The notes under the pieces were generated by a model, which was not told where the DNA came from, made no database searches, and saw only the letters and a program-made list of their open reading frames with translations. From contig DASUBV010000290.1 in assembly GCA_035763085.1 (NCBI GenBank), positions 22,404-86,403 on the forward strand: a stretch of 64,000 nt of DNA. The letters are read 5' to 3'. Source of the stretch: DASUBV01 sp035763085. GTDB taxonomy: Bacteria > Actinomycetota > Actinomycetes > Streptosporangiales > Streptosporangiaceae. The position numbers were made by a program, and so were the translations under genes. Below are positions 31,781 through 39,549 of the stretch, one piece after another; position 1 is the first letter of the stretch; every line of letters begins with the position of its first letter.

Positions 31781-33573
31781 ACCCCACACCCGCGACGGAT
31801 AAGCCCGGCCGGCTGGCCGGCGGCAAGACCAGCGACAAGACCACCAGCGAGAAGACGGCTGGCAAGACGGCCGGGACCGCCGCGAAGGCAGCCCCGGGCG
31901 CGAGCGCCCCGGCCAGGGCCAGCGCGCCGGCCGGCACCGCAGCCAGGGACGCCGCCAGGGCCAGCACCGCCAGGACCAGGGACGTCAGGAGCAAGGACGC
32001 CGGGGGCAAGCCGCCGCCCGGCCTGGTCGCGTTCATCGGGGCCGGGCCCGGCGACAGCGAGCTGCTCACCGTCCGCGCCGCGGAGCTGATCGGCCAGGCC
32101 GACCTCGTGGTCGCCGCGCCCTGGGTCAGCGAGCGGTTCGCGCACCTGATCAAGGACGGCGCGGCGGTGGCCGACTCGGCCGGCCTGGATGACGACCCGA
32201 AGATGCTGATCAAGGCCGCCAGGGCCGGCCAGCAGGTGGCCCGGGTGTTCGGCGGCGACCCGTTCATCTTCTGCAACGCCGCCGCTGAGGCCCAGGCCTG
32301 CGCCAGGGCCAAGCTGCCGTTCGAGATCGTGCCGGGCCTGTCGGCGGCCACGGCCGTGCCCGCCTACGCCGGGATCCCGCTGACCTCCGATGGCAGCGGG
32401 GACGTCCGCTTCATCAATGCCAGCGAGGTGTCCGGCGTGTCCGCGGGCCGCGGCACCCTGGTCATCCTCGGTGCGGAGGCGGGCCCGGTGGACCTGGGCA
32501 AGATGCTCATCGCGGCGGGCTGGGCGGACAGCACCCCGATGGCGATCACCTGGAACGGAACGACGACCGACCAGTTCACCGTCGTGGCCCGGCTGGGCAG
32601 CGTCGCCGCCGACCTGAAGGCCGCCGGGGTCAGCCCGCTGACGGCGAACGGCCCCGCGGTGGCGGTGGTCGGCGAGGGCGTCGCCGCGCAGCGCGCCCTG
32701 TCCTGGTACGAGAACAAGCCGCTGTTCGGCTGGCGGGTGCTGGTGCCGCGGACTAAGGAGCAGGCCGAGCACGTTTCCGAGCTGCTGCGCGCTCAGGGCG
32801 CCGTGCCCGAGCAGGTGCCCACCATCGCGGTGGAGCCGCCCCGCACGCCGCAGCAGATGGACCGCGCGGTCAAGGGCCTGGTCACCGGCCGGTACCAGTG
32901 GATCGGCTTCACCTCGGTCAATGCCGTCCGCGCGATCCGGGAGAAGTTCGAGGAGTACGGCCTGGATGCGCGGGCCTTCGCCGGAGTCAAGATCGCCGCG
33001 GTCGGCGAGCAGACCGCCCGGGCGCTGCGCGACTTCGGCATCATGCCCGACCTCGTCCCGGACGGGGAGCAGTCGGCCGAGGGCCTGGCCGAGGCCTGGC
33101 CCGCCTACGACGACGTGCTCGACCCGATCAACCGGGTGCTGCTGCCGCGCGCCGACATCGCCACCGAGGCGCTGGTGGCCCGGCTGACCGAGCTGGGCTG
33201 GGAGGCTGAGGACGTCACTGCCTACCGGACGGTCCGCGCGGCGCCGCCGCCCGCCCCGATCCGCGAGGCGATCAAGGGCGGTGGCTTCGATGCCGTGCTG
33301 TTCACCTCGTCCTCCACGGTCCGGAACCTGATCGGCATCGCGGGCAAGCCGCACGCGGTCACCGTCATCGCCGTGATCGGCCCGCAGACCGCCAAGACCG
33401 CCGCGGAGTTCGGCCTGCGGGTCGACGTCACGGCGCCGACCCCGTCGGTGACCGCGCTGGTCGAGGCGCTGGCCGCGCACGGCGCCGGCATCCGGGACAC
33501 GGCCCTGGAGGCCGGCGAGCCGGTGCGCAGGCCCAGCGAGCGCCGCCGCGGCGCCCGGCGCCGGATCAGGTGA
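31777..33573 (+). CDS. hemD: Uroporphyrinogen-III methyltransferase/synthase fusion (CobA-HemD)
   Basis: Bifunctional protein of 598 residues. Residues about 84-325 are a SAM-dependent tetrapyrrole methylase (VAFIGAGPGDSELLTVRAAE), making precorrin-2. Residues about 330-575 are uroporphyrinogen-III synthase (WRVLVPRTKEQAEHVSELL; FDAVLFTSSSTVRNL). The fusion therefore links the heme and siroheme/B12 branches. The first 80 residues are a Lys/Thr/Ala-rich, low-complexity, positively charged arm with KTxxKT repeats, not part of either domain. The C-terminal tail is also Arg-rich. Overlaps hemB (GTGA). Confidence 0.94.
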   Translation: MNPTPATDKPGRLAGGKTSDKTTSEKTAGKTAGTAAKAAPGASAPARASAPAGTAARDAARASTARTRDVRSKDAGGKPPPGLVAFIGAGPGDSELLTVRAAELIGQADLVVAAPWVSERFAHLIKDGAAVADSAGLDDDPKMLIKAARAGQQVARVFGGDPFIFCNAAAEAQACARAKLPFEIVPGLSAATAVPAYAGIPLTSDGSGDVRFINASEVSGVSAGRGTLVILGAEAGPVDLGKMLIAAGWADSTPMAITWNGTTTDQFTVVARLGSVAADLKAAGVSPLTANGPAVAVVGEGVAAQRALSWYENKPLFGWRVLVPRTKEQAEHVSELLRAQGAVPEQVPTIAVEPPRTPQQMDRAVKGLVTGRYQWIGFTSVNAVRAIREKFEEYGLDARAFAGVKIAAVGEQTARALRDFGIMPDLVPDGEQSAEGLAEAWPAYDDVLDPINRVLLPRADIATEALVARLTELGWEAEDVTAYRTVRAAPPPAPIREAIKGGGFDAVLFTSSSTVRNLIGIAGKPHAVTVIAVIGPQTAKTAAEFGLRVDVTAPTPSVTALVEALAAHGAGIRDTALEAGEPVRRPSERRRGARRRIR

Positions 33574-34598
33574 GGCAGGTGACCGCGAACTTCCCCGTTG
33601 CCCGGCCGCGGCGGCTGCGCCGCACCGCGCCGCTGCGCCGCCTGGTTGCCCCCGTCCGGGTGCGCCCGGAGGACCTGGTCCTGCCGATGTTCGTCAAGGA
33701 GGGCATCGCCGACCCGCAGCCGGTGCCCTCGATGCCCGGCGTCCTGCAGCACACCAGGGACAGCCTGCGCAAGGCGGCAGCGGAGGCCGTCGAGGCCGGC
33801 GTCGGCGGCCTGATCCTGTTCGGGATCCCGGCGGTCAAGGACGCGCGCGGCTCGTCCGCCGACGACCCGGCTGGCATCGTACAGCTGGCCCTCGCCGACC
33901 TGGCCGCCGAGGTGGGCAGCCAGACGGTCCTGATGGCCGACCTGTGCCTGGACGAGTACACCGACCACGGCCACTGCGGGCTGCTGACCAGCGCGGGCGA
34001 GGTGGACAACGACGCCACGCTGGACCGGTATGCGGCCATCGCGGTCGCGCAGGCCCGCGCGGGCGCGCACCTGGTCGCGCCCAGCGGCATGATGGACGGG
34101 CAGGTCGCGGCGATCCGCGCGGCGCTGGATTCCGACGGCCATACCGACGTGGGGATCTGCGCTTACTCGGTCAAGTTCGCCTCGGGCTTTTACGGGCCGT
34201 TCCGGGATGCCGCCGAGTGCGCGCCGCAGTTCGGTGACCGCTCCTCCTACCAGCAGGATCCGCCCAGCACCCGGGACGCGCTGCGCGAGGTGGCGCTGGA
34301 TGTGGCCGAGGGCGCCGACATCGTCATGGTCAAGCCGGCGCTGGCTTACCTCGACGTGCTCAGCCAGGTGGCCGCGGCCGTATCGCTGCCGGTGGCGGCC
34401 TATCAGGTCAGCGGGGAGTACGCGATGGTCGAGGCCGCCGCGGCGAACGGCTGGCTGGACCGGGGCCGGATCATCGACGAGACGCTCATCGCGATCCGCC
34501 GGGCCGGCGCCGACATCATCCTGACCTACTGGGCCACGGAGGTCGCGCGCCGGCTGCGCGAGGACCACCGCCTGCCGGGGCCGGCCGGCCAGATCTAG
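33570..34598 (+). CDS. hemB: Delta-aminolevulinic acid dehydratase (porphobilinogen synthase)
   Basis: Condenses two 5-aminolevulinates to porphobilinogen, 342 residues. The Schiff-base Lys regions VICAYSVKFASGFYGPF and IVMVKPALAYLD are both present. The metal segment reads ADLCLDEYTDHGHCGLL: it has the first and third Cys of zinc enzymes but Asp in the second position, a variant I associate with actinobacteria. Start GTG 33570 overlaps the hemD stop; GTG 33579 is an alternative. Last gene of the rex operon; a 183-base gap follows. Confidence 0.95.
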   Translation: MRQVTANFPVARPRRLRRTAPLRRLVAPVRVRPEDLVLPMFVKEGIADPQPVPSMPGVLQHTRDSLRKAAAEAVEAGVGGLILFGIPAVKDARGSSADDPAGIVQLALADLAAEVGSQTVLMADLCLDEYTDHGHCGLLTSAGEVDNDATLDRYAAIAVAQARAGAHLVAPSGMMDGQVAAIRAALDSDGHTDVGICAYSVKFASGFYGPFRDAAECAPQFGDRSSYQQDPPSTRDALREVALDVAEGADIVMVKPALAYLDVLSQVAAAVSLPVAAYQVSGEYAMVEAAAANGWLDRGRIIDETLIAIRRAGADIILTYWATEVARRLREDHRLPGPAGQI

Positions 34599-34781
34599 GT
34601 GTCACGCCGGCCACACTGGCCATCAGGTACCTCAGCAAGTCGCGCGCTCCGCCTGGCCGGCGGGGGCGCGCCGAGCGCACCCCCGGCATCTCCGTTTGGC
34701 ATCTGTCGAGGGGCCCGGTCGCGGCGACCCGGACCGGCCCGGCATTATCAGTGCTGTAGGACGTGTGATTCACGAGCGGGA

Positions 34782-35447
34782 GTGAGCATCTTGGTCCAGT
34801 CGGTGCTGCGCGGCAGGCGGCGCAGGGCCGGAGAGCGGACGGCGGTGGCCGCCGTGCGGTACGCGGCCATGGGCTGGCCCGTGTGCACGGGCGCCTACCC
34901 GCCGGGCAGGCGTTCGGGCGGACCGGTGCGGGCGTGCTCGTGTGACCGGATCGGCTGCCCGGCGCCGGGGGCGCACCCGATGTCGCCGGCCTGGCAGATC
35001 CAGGCCACCGACAACCCAGATCAGGTGGCCAGGGCGTGGCAGGCCGCGCCGGACGCGAACGTGATCCTGGTCACGGGCCGGGTTTTCGATGTGCTGGACG
35101 TCCCGGCGCAGGTCGGCACCGCCGCGCTGGCGCGGATGGAGCGTGCTGGCATCAGGCCCGGCCCGGTGGCGATCAGCGGGGACCGGGCTCATTTCTTCGT
35201 GGCGACCCGGGGCGCCCCGGCCGACGAGGACGAGTGGTGGTCCTGCCACCTAGACTCCGAGCCGGAGATCATGGCCGACGTGGCCGGGCTGCGGTGGCAC
35301 TGCCGGGATAGCTACGTGCTGGCGCCGCCGTCCCGCCAGGGCAGCGGCCCGGCCGCGCGCTGGGTCCGTGATCCCGCTGGCAGCCCCCTGCCGGACGGGC
35401 TGCGCTTGCTGGAAGTACTGGCTGATGTGTGCGAGGAGGTCGGCTGA
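34782..35447 (+). CDS. Small prim-pol domain protein
   Basis: Protein of 221 residues resembling the bifunctional DNA primase/polymerase N-terminal domain. RYAAMGWPVCTGAYPPG is followed by a Cys/His cluster (ACSCDRIGCPAPGAHP) and then the metal-binding region VFDVLDVPAQVG with the Asp-x-x-Asp pattern. There is no helicase or zinc-finger C-terminal part. Upstream lies a 183-base non-coding gap with TGTAGGAC as a possible -10. Start GTG 34782 gives the family-like N-terminus; TTG 34791 is possible. Its stop overlaps the hemL ATG by one base, so it is coupled to heme synthesis. The role is unknown; enzymatic activity is inference. Confidence 0.72.
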   Translation: MSILVQSVLRGRRRRAGERTAVAAVRYAAMGWPVCTGAYPPGRRSGGPVRACSCDRIGCPAPGAHPMSPAWQIQATDNPDQVARAWQAAPDANVILVTGRVFDVLDVPAQVGTAALARMERAGIRPGPVAISGDRAHFFVATRGAPADEDEWWSCHLDSEPEIMADVAGLRWHCRDSYVLAPPSRQGSGPAARWVRDPAGSPLPDGLRLLEVLADVCEEVG

Positions 35448-36742
35448 TGGGCCGGGACACGTCGGAAGCGTTGTTCAGCCGCGCCACGGCGGTGATCCCG
35501 GGCGGGGTGAACTCGCCGGTGCGGGCGTTCGGCACGGTGGGCGGGACGCCGGTGTTCATGGCGTCGGGAAGCGGGCCCTGGCTGACCGACGCCGACGGCA
35601 ACCGCTACGTCGACCTGGTCTGCTCCTGGGGGCCGATGATCCTCGGGCATGCGTTCGGGCCGGTGGTCGAGGCGGTGCGGGCGGCCGCGCTGCGCGGCAC
35701 CTCCTACGGCACCGCCACCGAGGGCGAGGTGAGCCTGGCCGAGGAGCTCGTCAGCCGGGCTCCCGTCGACCGGGTCCGCCTGGTCAGCTCGGGTACCGAG
35801 GCCACCATGTCGGCGCTGCGGCTGGCCCGCGGGTTCACCGGGCGGCGGCTGGTCGTGAAATTCGCCGGCTGCTACCACGGCCACGTGGACGCGCTGCTGG
35901 CGGCGGCGGGCTCCGGGGTGGCCACCTTCGCGCTGCCGGACTCACCCGGCGTGACCGGCGCGGTCACCGCCGACACCGTCGTGCTGCCCTACAACGACGC
36001 GGCGGCCGTGCGGCAGGTGTTCGCCGAGCGGGGTGGCGAGATCGCCTGCGTCATCACGGAGGCGTGCCCGGCGAACATGGGCATCGTCCCGCCGGCCGGC
36101 GGCTTCAACCAGCTGCTGGCCGGGCTGTGCCGCGAGCACGGCGCGCTGCTGATCATGGACGAGGTGCTGACCGGGTTCCGGGTGAGCAGGTCGGGCTGGT
36201 ACGGGCATGACCCGGTGCCGGCCGACCTGATGACCTTCGGCAAGGTCATGGGCGGCGGCCTGCCCGCGGCCGCGTTCGGCGGCCGGGCCGAGATCATGGA
36301 CCGGCTGGCCCCGGCCGGCCCGGTCTACCAGGCCGGCACGCTGTCGGGGAACCCGCTGGCCACCGCGGCCGGGCTGGCCACCCTGCGGGCCTGCACGCCC
36401 GAGGTGTACGCCGCCGTCGACCGCGCGGCCGCGGCGGTGGCCAAGCTGGCCGCCGAGGCGCTGGCCGCCGCCAGCGTCCCTCATCAGCTCCAGCAGGCCG
36501 GCAGCCTGTTCTCGTTCTTCCTGGGCGTCGACGGCCCGGTGCGCGACTTCGACGATGCGCGCCGCCAGTCCGTGCCGGCCTACGCCGCGTTCTTCCACGC
36601 GATGCTGGACCGCGGCGTGTACCTGCCGCCATCGCCGTTTGAGGCGTGGTTCCTGTCTGCGGCGCACGACGAGGAGGCCATCGCCGTCATCGCCGCGGCC
36701 CTGCCGGAGGCCGCCCGCGCCGCTGCCGCAGTGCTGAGCTGA
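35447..36742 (+). CDS. hemL: Glutamate-1-semialdehyde 2,1-aminomutase
   Basis: PLP enzyme of 431 residues converting glutamate-1-semialdehyde to 5-aminolevulinate. The N-terminus ALFSRATAVIPGGVNSPVRAF is diagnostic. PLP-binding Lys266 lies in MTFGKVMGGGLPAAA, with DEVLTGFR preceding it. The ATG at 35447 shares a base with the prim-pol stop and has GAGGAGG 7 bases upstream; an upstream in-frame GTG is discounted. Acts directly after HemA. In the window the heme genes hemA, C, D, B and L are all present, giving the route from glutamyl-tRNA to uroporphyrinogen III. Confidence 0.96.
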   Translation: MGRDTSEALFSRATAVIPGGVNSPVRAFGTVGGTPVFMASGSGPWLTDADGNRYVDLVCSWGPMILGHAFGPVVEAVRAAALRGTSYGTATEGEVSLAEELVSRAPVDRVRLVSSGTEATMSALRLARGFTGRRLVVKFAGCYHGHVDALLAAAGSGVATFALPDSPGVTGAVTADTVVLPYNDAAAVRQVFAERGGEIACVITEACPANMGIVPPAGGFNQLLAGLCREHGALLIMDEVLTGFRVSRSGWYGHDPVPADLMTFGKVMGGGLPAAAFGGRAEIMDRLAPAGPVYQAGTLSGNPLATAAGLATLRACTPEVYAAVDRAAAAVAKLAAEALAAASVPHQLQQAGSLFSFFLGVDGPVRDFDDARRQSVPAYAAFFHAMLDRGVYLPPSPFEAWFLSAAHDEEAIAVIAAALPEAARAAAAVLS

Positions 36743-36807
36743 CCAGCCAGGCACCGGTCACGCCCGCCATTCCGGGTACCCCGTGCTCGCGGCTCCGCCG
36801 CGCCGGG

Positions 36808-37710
36808 TCAGCCGAACGCGATCGAGATGATGCCCGCCACGATCGCCGCGGCCGCGACCAGCTTGCGGGCCATCCCGCCCTCGCCCAGCACCCGGCGCCC
36901 CAGCACCACCCCGAACAGCACGCTCACCTCACGCACCGGCGCGACCGCGCTGACCGCCGTGAAGCTGAGCGCGGCCAGCACCAGCATGTAGGCCAGCGGG
37001 GTCAGCAGCCCGGTGCCGATGACCTGGGGCCGGTACGACCGCCAGACCGCGGCCAGCTGTGCCCGCCGGCGTAGCGCGTAGGGCGCGAAGGCGGCCAGCA
37101 TCACCGGGAACGTGGCATAGCCCTGCAGCACGGCAGGCGTGCCCAGGGTGGCGACCGCATACTTGTCCCACAGCGTGTACGAGGCGATGAACGTGCCGGT
37201 GGCCAGCGCGAGGGCCACGGCAGCAGCCAGGCGCGGGCGGGCCCGGCCGGGCGCTGCGGCGGCGCGCGGCGCCGCCGGGCGGCCACCGGCGGGCAGCCCG
37301 ATCAGCGTGATCCCCGCGACGATCGCGACGATGCCGGCGATGCCCGCCGGGCCCGGCCGCTCGGCCAGCAGCGTGATCCCGGCGAGCGCGGCCAGCAGCG
37401 CGCCGGTGCCGCGGCCGACCGGGTAGACCACCGACAGGTCCCCCAGCCGGTAGCCGGCCTGGAGAAACTGGAAATAGGCCGCCTCTAGCACCCCGGTGCC
37501 CGCCATGAACAGCCAGTTCATCGCGGTCAGGTGCGGGTGCTGGAGCAGCACCGACCCGGCCACGACCGGCGCGTAGGCGACCGCCGCCACGGCGGCGACC
37601 AGCCAGATGTACAGGGTCCCGGCGGCGGCCGAAGCCTGCTTGCTGAGCAGGTTCCAGCTCGCGTGGGCGAGAGCGGCGATCAGGATGAGCCCGAGGGCGG
37701 TGACACTCAC
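36808..37710 (-). CDS. EamA/DMT-family transporter
   Basis: Integral membrane protein of 300 residues with ten hydrophobic segments and internal two-fold repeat, as in the drug/metabolite transporter superfamily. It starts MSVTALGLILIAALAHASWN, which is typical of EamA proteins, and has VVYPVGRGTGALLAALAGI in the conserved loop. GTG start with AGGAG 8 bases upstream on the minus strand. The substrate is unknown. It is convergent to hemL with 65 bases between stops. Confidence 0.88.
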   Translation of the reverse strand: MSVTALGLILIAALAHASWNLLSKQASAAAGTLYIWLVAAVAAVAYAPVVAGSVLLQHPHLTAMNWLFMAGTGVLEAAYFQFLQAGYRLGDLSVVYPVGRGTGALLAALAGITLLAERPGPAGIAGIVAIVAGITLIGLPAGGRPAAPRAAAAPGRARPRLAAAVALALATGTFIASYTLWDKYAVATLGTPAVLQGYATFPVMLAAFAPYALRRRAQLAAVWRSYRPQVIGTGLLTPLAYMLVLAALSFTAVSAVAPVREVSVLFGVVLGRRVLGEGGMARKLVAAAAIVAGIISIAFG

Positions 37711-38093
37711 GAAACGGCTCCTGCCTCGTCAGCCCGTTTTCCGGGCGTGGCTAACAGAGCCCTCGAGGCTTTTCTCCCGTGAGGTGTTGGCCCGCGGTAG
37801 CGGGTTCCTGGCGCCGCTCGGTCCAGTCCGCCTGGCCCTGATTGTGTGATCGGGGGCGAGCCGGGCGCGGAACCCTAGGCGCAGCCGCATGCTGCGGCCA
37901 GCCTACCGGTGCGGTGCTGCCGGGCCCGCCTGGCAGACCGCGGTGCGGCGCACGGCCAGGGGACGACCGCGCTGAGATCCCCGGCGCCCGCCCTCCGGCG
38001 GCGGGAGGCTGGTACACCCAGGGGGGACGACCCCCCTGAGACGCCTCGCCGCCGCCCTCCGGGCGGCGGCGAGGCTTAGTTGATCGCGGCCGG
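37711..38093. other. Non-coding divergent interval with G+C hairpins
   Basis: No supported gene. The left part should hold the transporter promoter: on the minus strand TAGGCT lies at 37900-37905. The right part has three hairpins: a CCCGCC/GGCGGG stem near 37986-38005, CAGGGGGG/CCCCCCTG at 38019-38038, and the 15-bp stem at 38043-38075. A 53-codon minus-strand ORF (37729-37890) is discussed under rejected items. Confidence 0.6.
38043..38075. terminator. Perfect 15-bp hairpin upstream of the phosphatase gene
   Basis: GCCTCGCCGCCGCCC pairs exactly with GGGCGGCGGCGAGGC around a 3-base loop, followed by TTAGTTG. It lies between divergent genes, where no transcript should end, so it may insulate the two promoters or be a repetitive element. 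Confidence 0.5.
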
Positions 38094-38108
38094 TAGGCTG
38101 AGCGCGCC

Positions 38109-38783
38109 ATGACAGCAGACCAGCCCCCCGTCTCGTCATCTCCGGGCGAGCCCGCCGGCTCGGCCGTCGTGCACCTGGTGCGGCACGGCGAGGTCGACAA
38201 CCCCCGCGGCGTGCTCTACGGCCGCATCCCCGGCTATCACCTGTCGGCCGACGGCCGGCTGATGGCCAAGGCCGCGGCCGACTTCCTGGCCGGCCGGGAC
38301 ATCACCGTGCTGCGCTGCTCGCCGCTGGACCGGGCGGTGGAGACCGCGGCGCCGATCGCCGCCGAGCTCAGCCTGCCGGCCGTCACCGACGACCGGCTGA
38401 TCGAGCCGTGGAACCAGTTCGAGGGCATGCGCTTCGGCGTCGGCGACGGGTCGCTGCGCCAGCCCCGGTACTGGTTCTACCTGCGCAACCCGTTCCGGCC
38501 CTCGTGGGGTGAGCCATACGCCGACATCGCCAGCCGGATGCTGGCCGCGGCGGCCGACGCGGCCAGCGCCGCGGACGGGCACGAGGCGGTCTGCGTCAGC
38601 CACCAGCTGCCCATCTGGGTGACCCGGCTGTCGGCCGAGGGCCGCCGGCTCTGGCATGACCCGCGACGGCGGCAGTGCGCGCTGGGCAGCGTGACCAGCC
38701 TGACGTTCGCCGCCGGCCGGGTGACCAGCGTGCGGTACACGCAGCCGTCGGGTGACCGCGGCAGCCGCGTGGCCGGCGCCTGA
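38109..38783 (+). CDS. Histidine phosphatase family protein
   Basis: Phosphoglycerate-mutase-like phosphatase of 224 residues. The catalytic RHG motif sits at VVHLVRHGEVDNP; the second Arg/Glu motif is in RCSPLDRAVETAAPIAAEL, and the second His in AVCVSHQLPIWVTR. A TAGGCT box lies 9 bases upstream of the ATG, so the leader is very short. Located before the tlpA-resB-ccsB genes, as in Streptomyces. The substrate is not predictable. Confidence 0.87.
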   Translation: MTADQPPVSSSPGEPAGSAVVHLVRHGEVDNPRGVLYGRIPGYHLSADGRLMAKAAADFLAGRDITVLRCSPLDRAVETAAPIAAELSLPAVTDDRLIEPWNQFEGMRFGVGDGSLRQPRYWFYLRNPFRPSWGEPYADIASRMLAAAADAASAADGHEAVCVSHQLPIWVTRLSAEGRRLWHDPRRRQCALGSVTSLTFAAGRVTSVRYTQPSGDRGSRVAGA

Positions 38784-38819
38784 GCGGCCGCCCGGCATGC
38801 CCTCTCAGCCCGTCGTGAC

Positions 38820-38843
38820 GCCCCGCCGTGATGATCGCGGGGC
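38820..38843 (+). terminator. Hairpin after the histidine phosphatase gene
   Basis: GCCCCGC / GCGGGGC, 7 base pairs, 10-base loop, 37 bases past the stop and before the tlpA start region. No T-run. Confidence 0.4.
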
Positions 38844-38892
38844 AGGTCGGGCAGAATGGGCCGCGGTACTACCGTCTGTAGGAGATCACGCT

Positions 38893-39549
38893 GTGCCCCG
38901 CCAGTCTCACCCCACGTGCCGCGCCGTCAGCCGGCCAGGGCTGCGCCGGGCTAGCGGGGCGCTGACGCTCGGCGTGGCCGCGGCGCTCGCGGTGGCGGGC
39001 TGCTCGGGCGGGCCGATCGGCGAGAACACCCCGCAGAGCAGCGGCCAGAGCTTCGTCAGCGGCAGCGGCACCAGCATCTACCAGCCCGGCTCCCGTGACC
39101 TGGCGCCGGACATCTCCGGGACGACGCTGGACGGCAAGCACCTGAAGCTCTCGGACTACCGCGGCTCGGTCGTGGTGCTCAACTTCTGGGGCTCGTGGTG
39201 CGCGCCGTGCCGCGCCGAGGCGCCCGGCCTGGGCACTCTGGCCACCCGGCTGCAGTCCCGCGGAGTACGCTTCCTCGGCATCGATATGCGGGATGACCCC
39301 ACCAGCGCCGAGGCGTTCATGCAGACCTTCAGGATCCGCTACCCGAGCCTGAATGATCCCGGCGGCCAGATCGCGCTGGCCTTCCGGGACACCGTCCCGC
39401 CGGCCGCCATCCCGACCACGCTGGTCATCGACCGCACGGGGCGGATCGCCGCCCGGGTCATCGGCAGCTCGAGCTACAACTCGCTGCGCAAGATCATCCT
39501 GCAGGTGGCCACGGGCCACCCGGCGACCGCCGCCGGAGCCACGCCATGA
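38893..39549 (+). CDS. TlpA/ResA-family thiol-disulfide lipoprotein
   Basis: Extracytoplasmic thioredoxin-like lipoprotein of 218 residues, expected to reduce apocytochrome c haem-binding Cys pairs. The lipobox AVAGC places the lipid-modified Cys at 37. The active site WCAPC has Cys103 and Cys106; the AhpC/TSA-type fold is seen in VVVLNFWGSWCAPCRAE and AIPTTLVIDRTGRIA. GTG start with AGGAG 8 bases upstream. Overlaps resB (ATGA). The membrane electron donor CcdA, normally encoded between tlpA and resB, is missing here. Confidence 0.9.
   Translation: MPRQSHPTCRAVSRPGLRRASGALTLGVAAALAVAGCSGGPIGENTPQSSGQSFVSGSGTSIYQPGSRDLAPDISGTTLDGKHLKLSDYRGSVVVLNFWGSWCAPCRAEAPGLGTLATRLQSRGVRFLGIDMRDDPTSAEAFMQTFRIRYPSLNDPGGQIALAFRDTVPPAAIPTTLVIDRTGRIAARVIGSSSYNSLRKIILQVATGHPATAAGATP

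Noticed and set aside
37729..37890. 53-codon minus-strand ORF ahead of the EamA transporter
   Set aside because: It has a -10-like TAGGCT 9 bases before its ATG, but third-position bias is weak and the product is Arg-rich without a fold; more likely the untranslated leader of the transporter.
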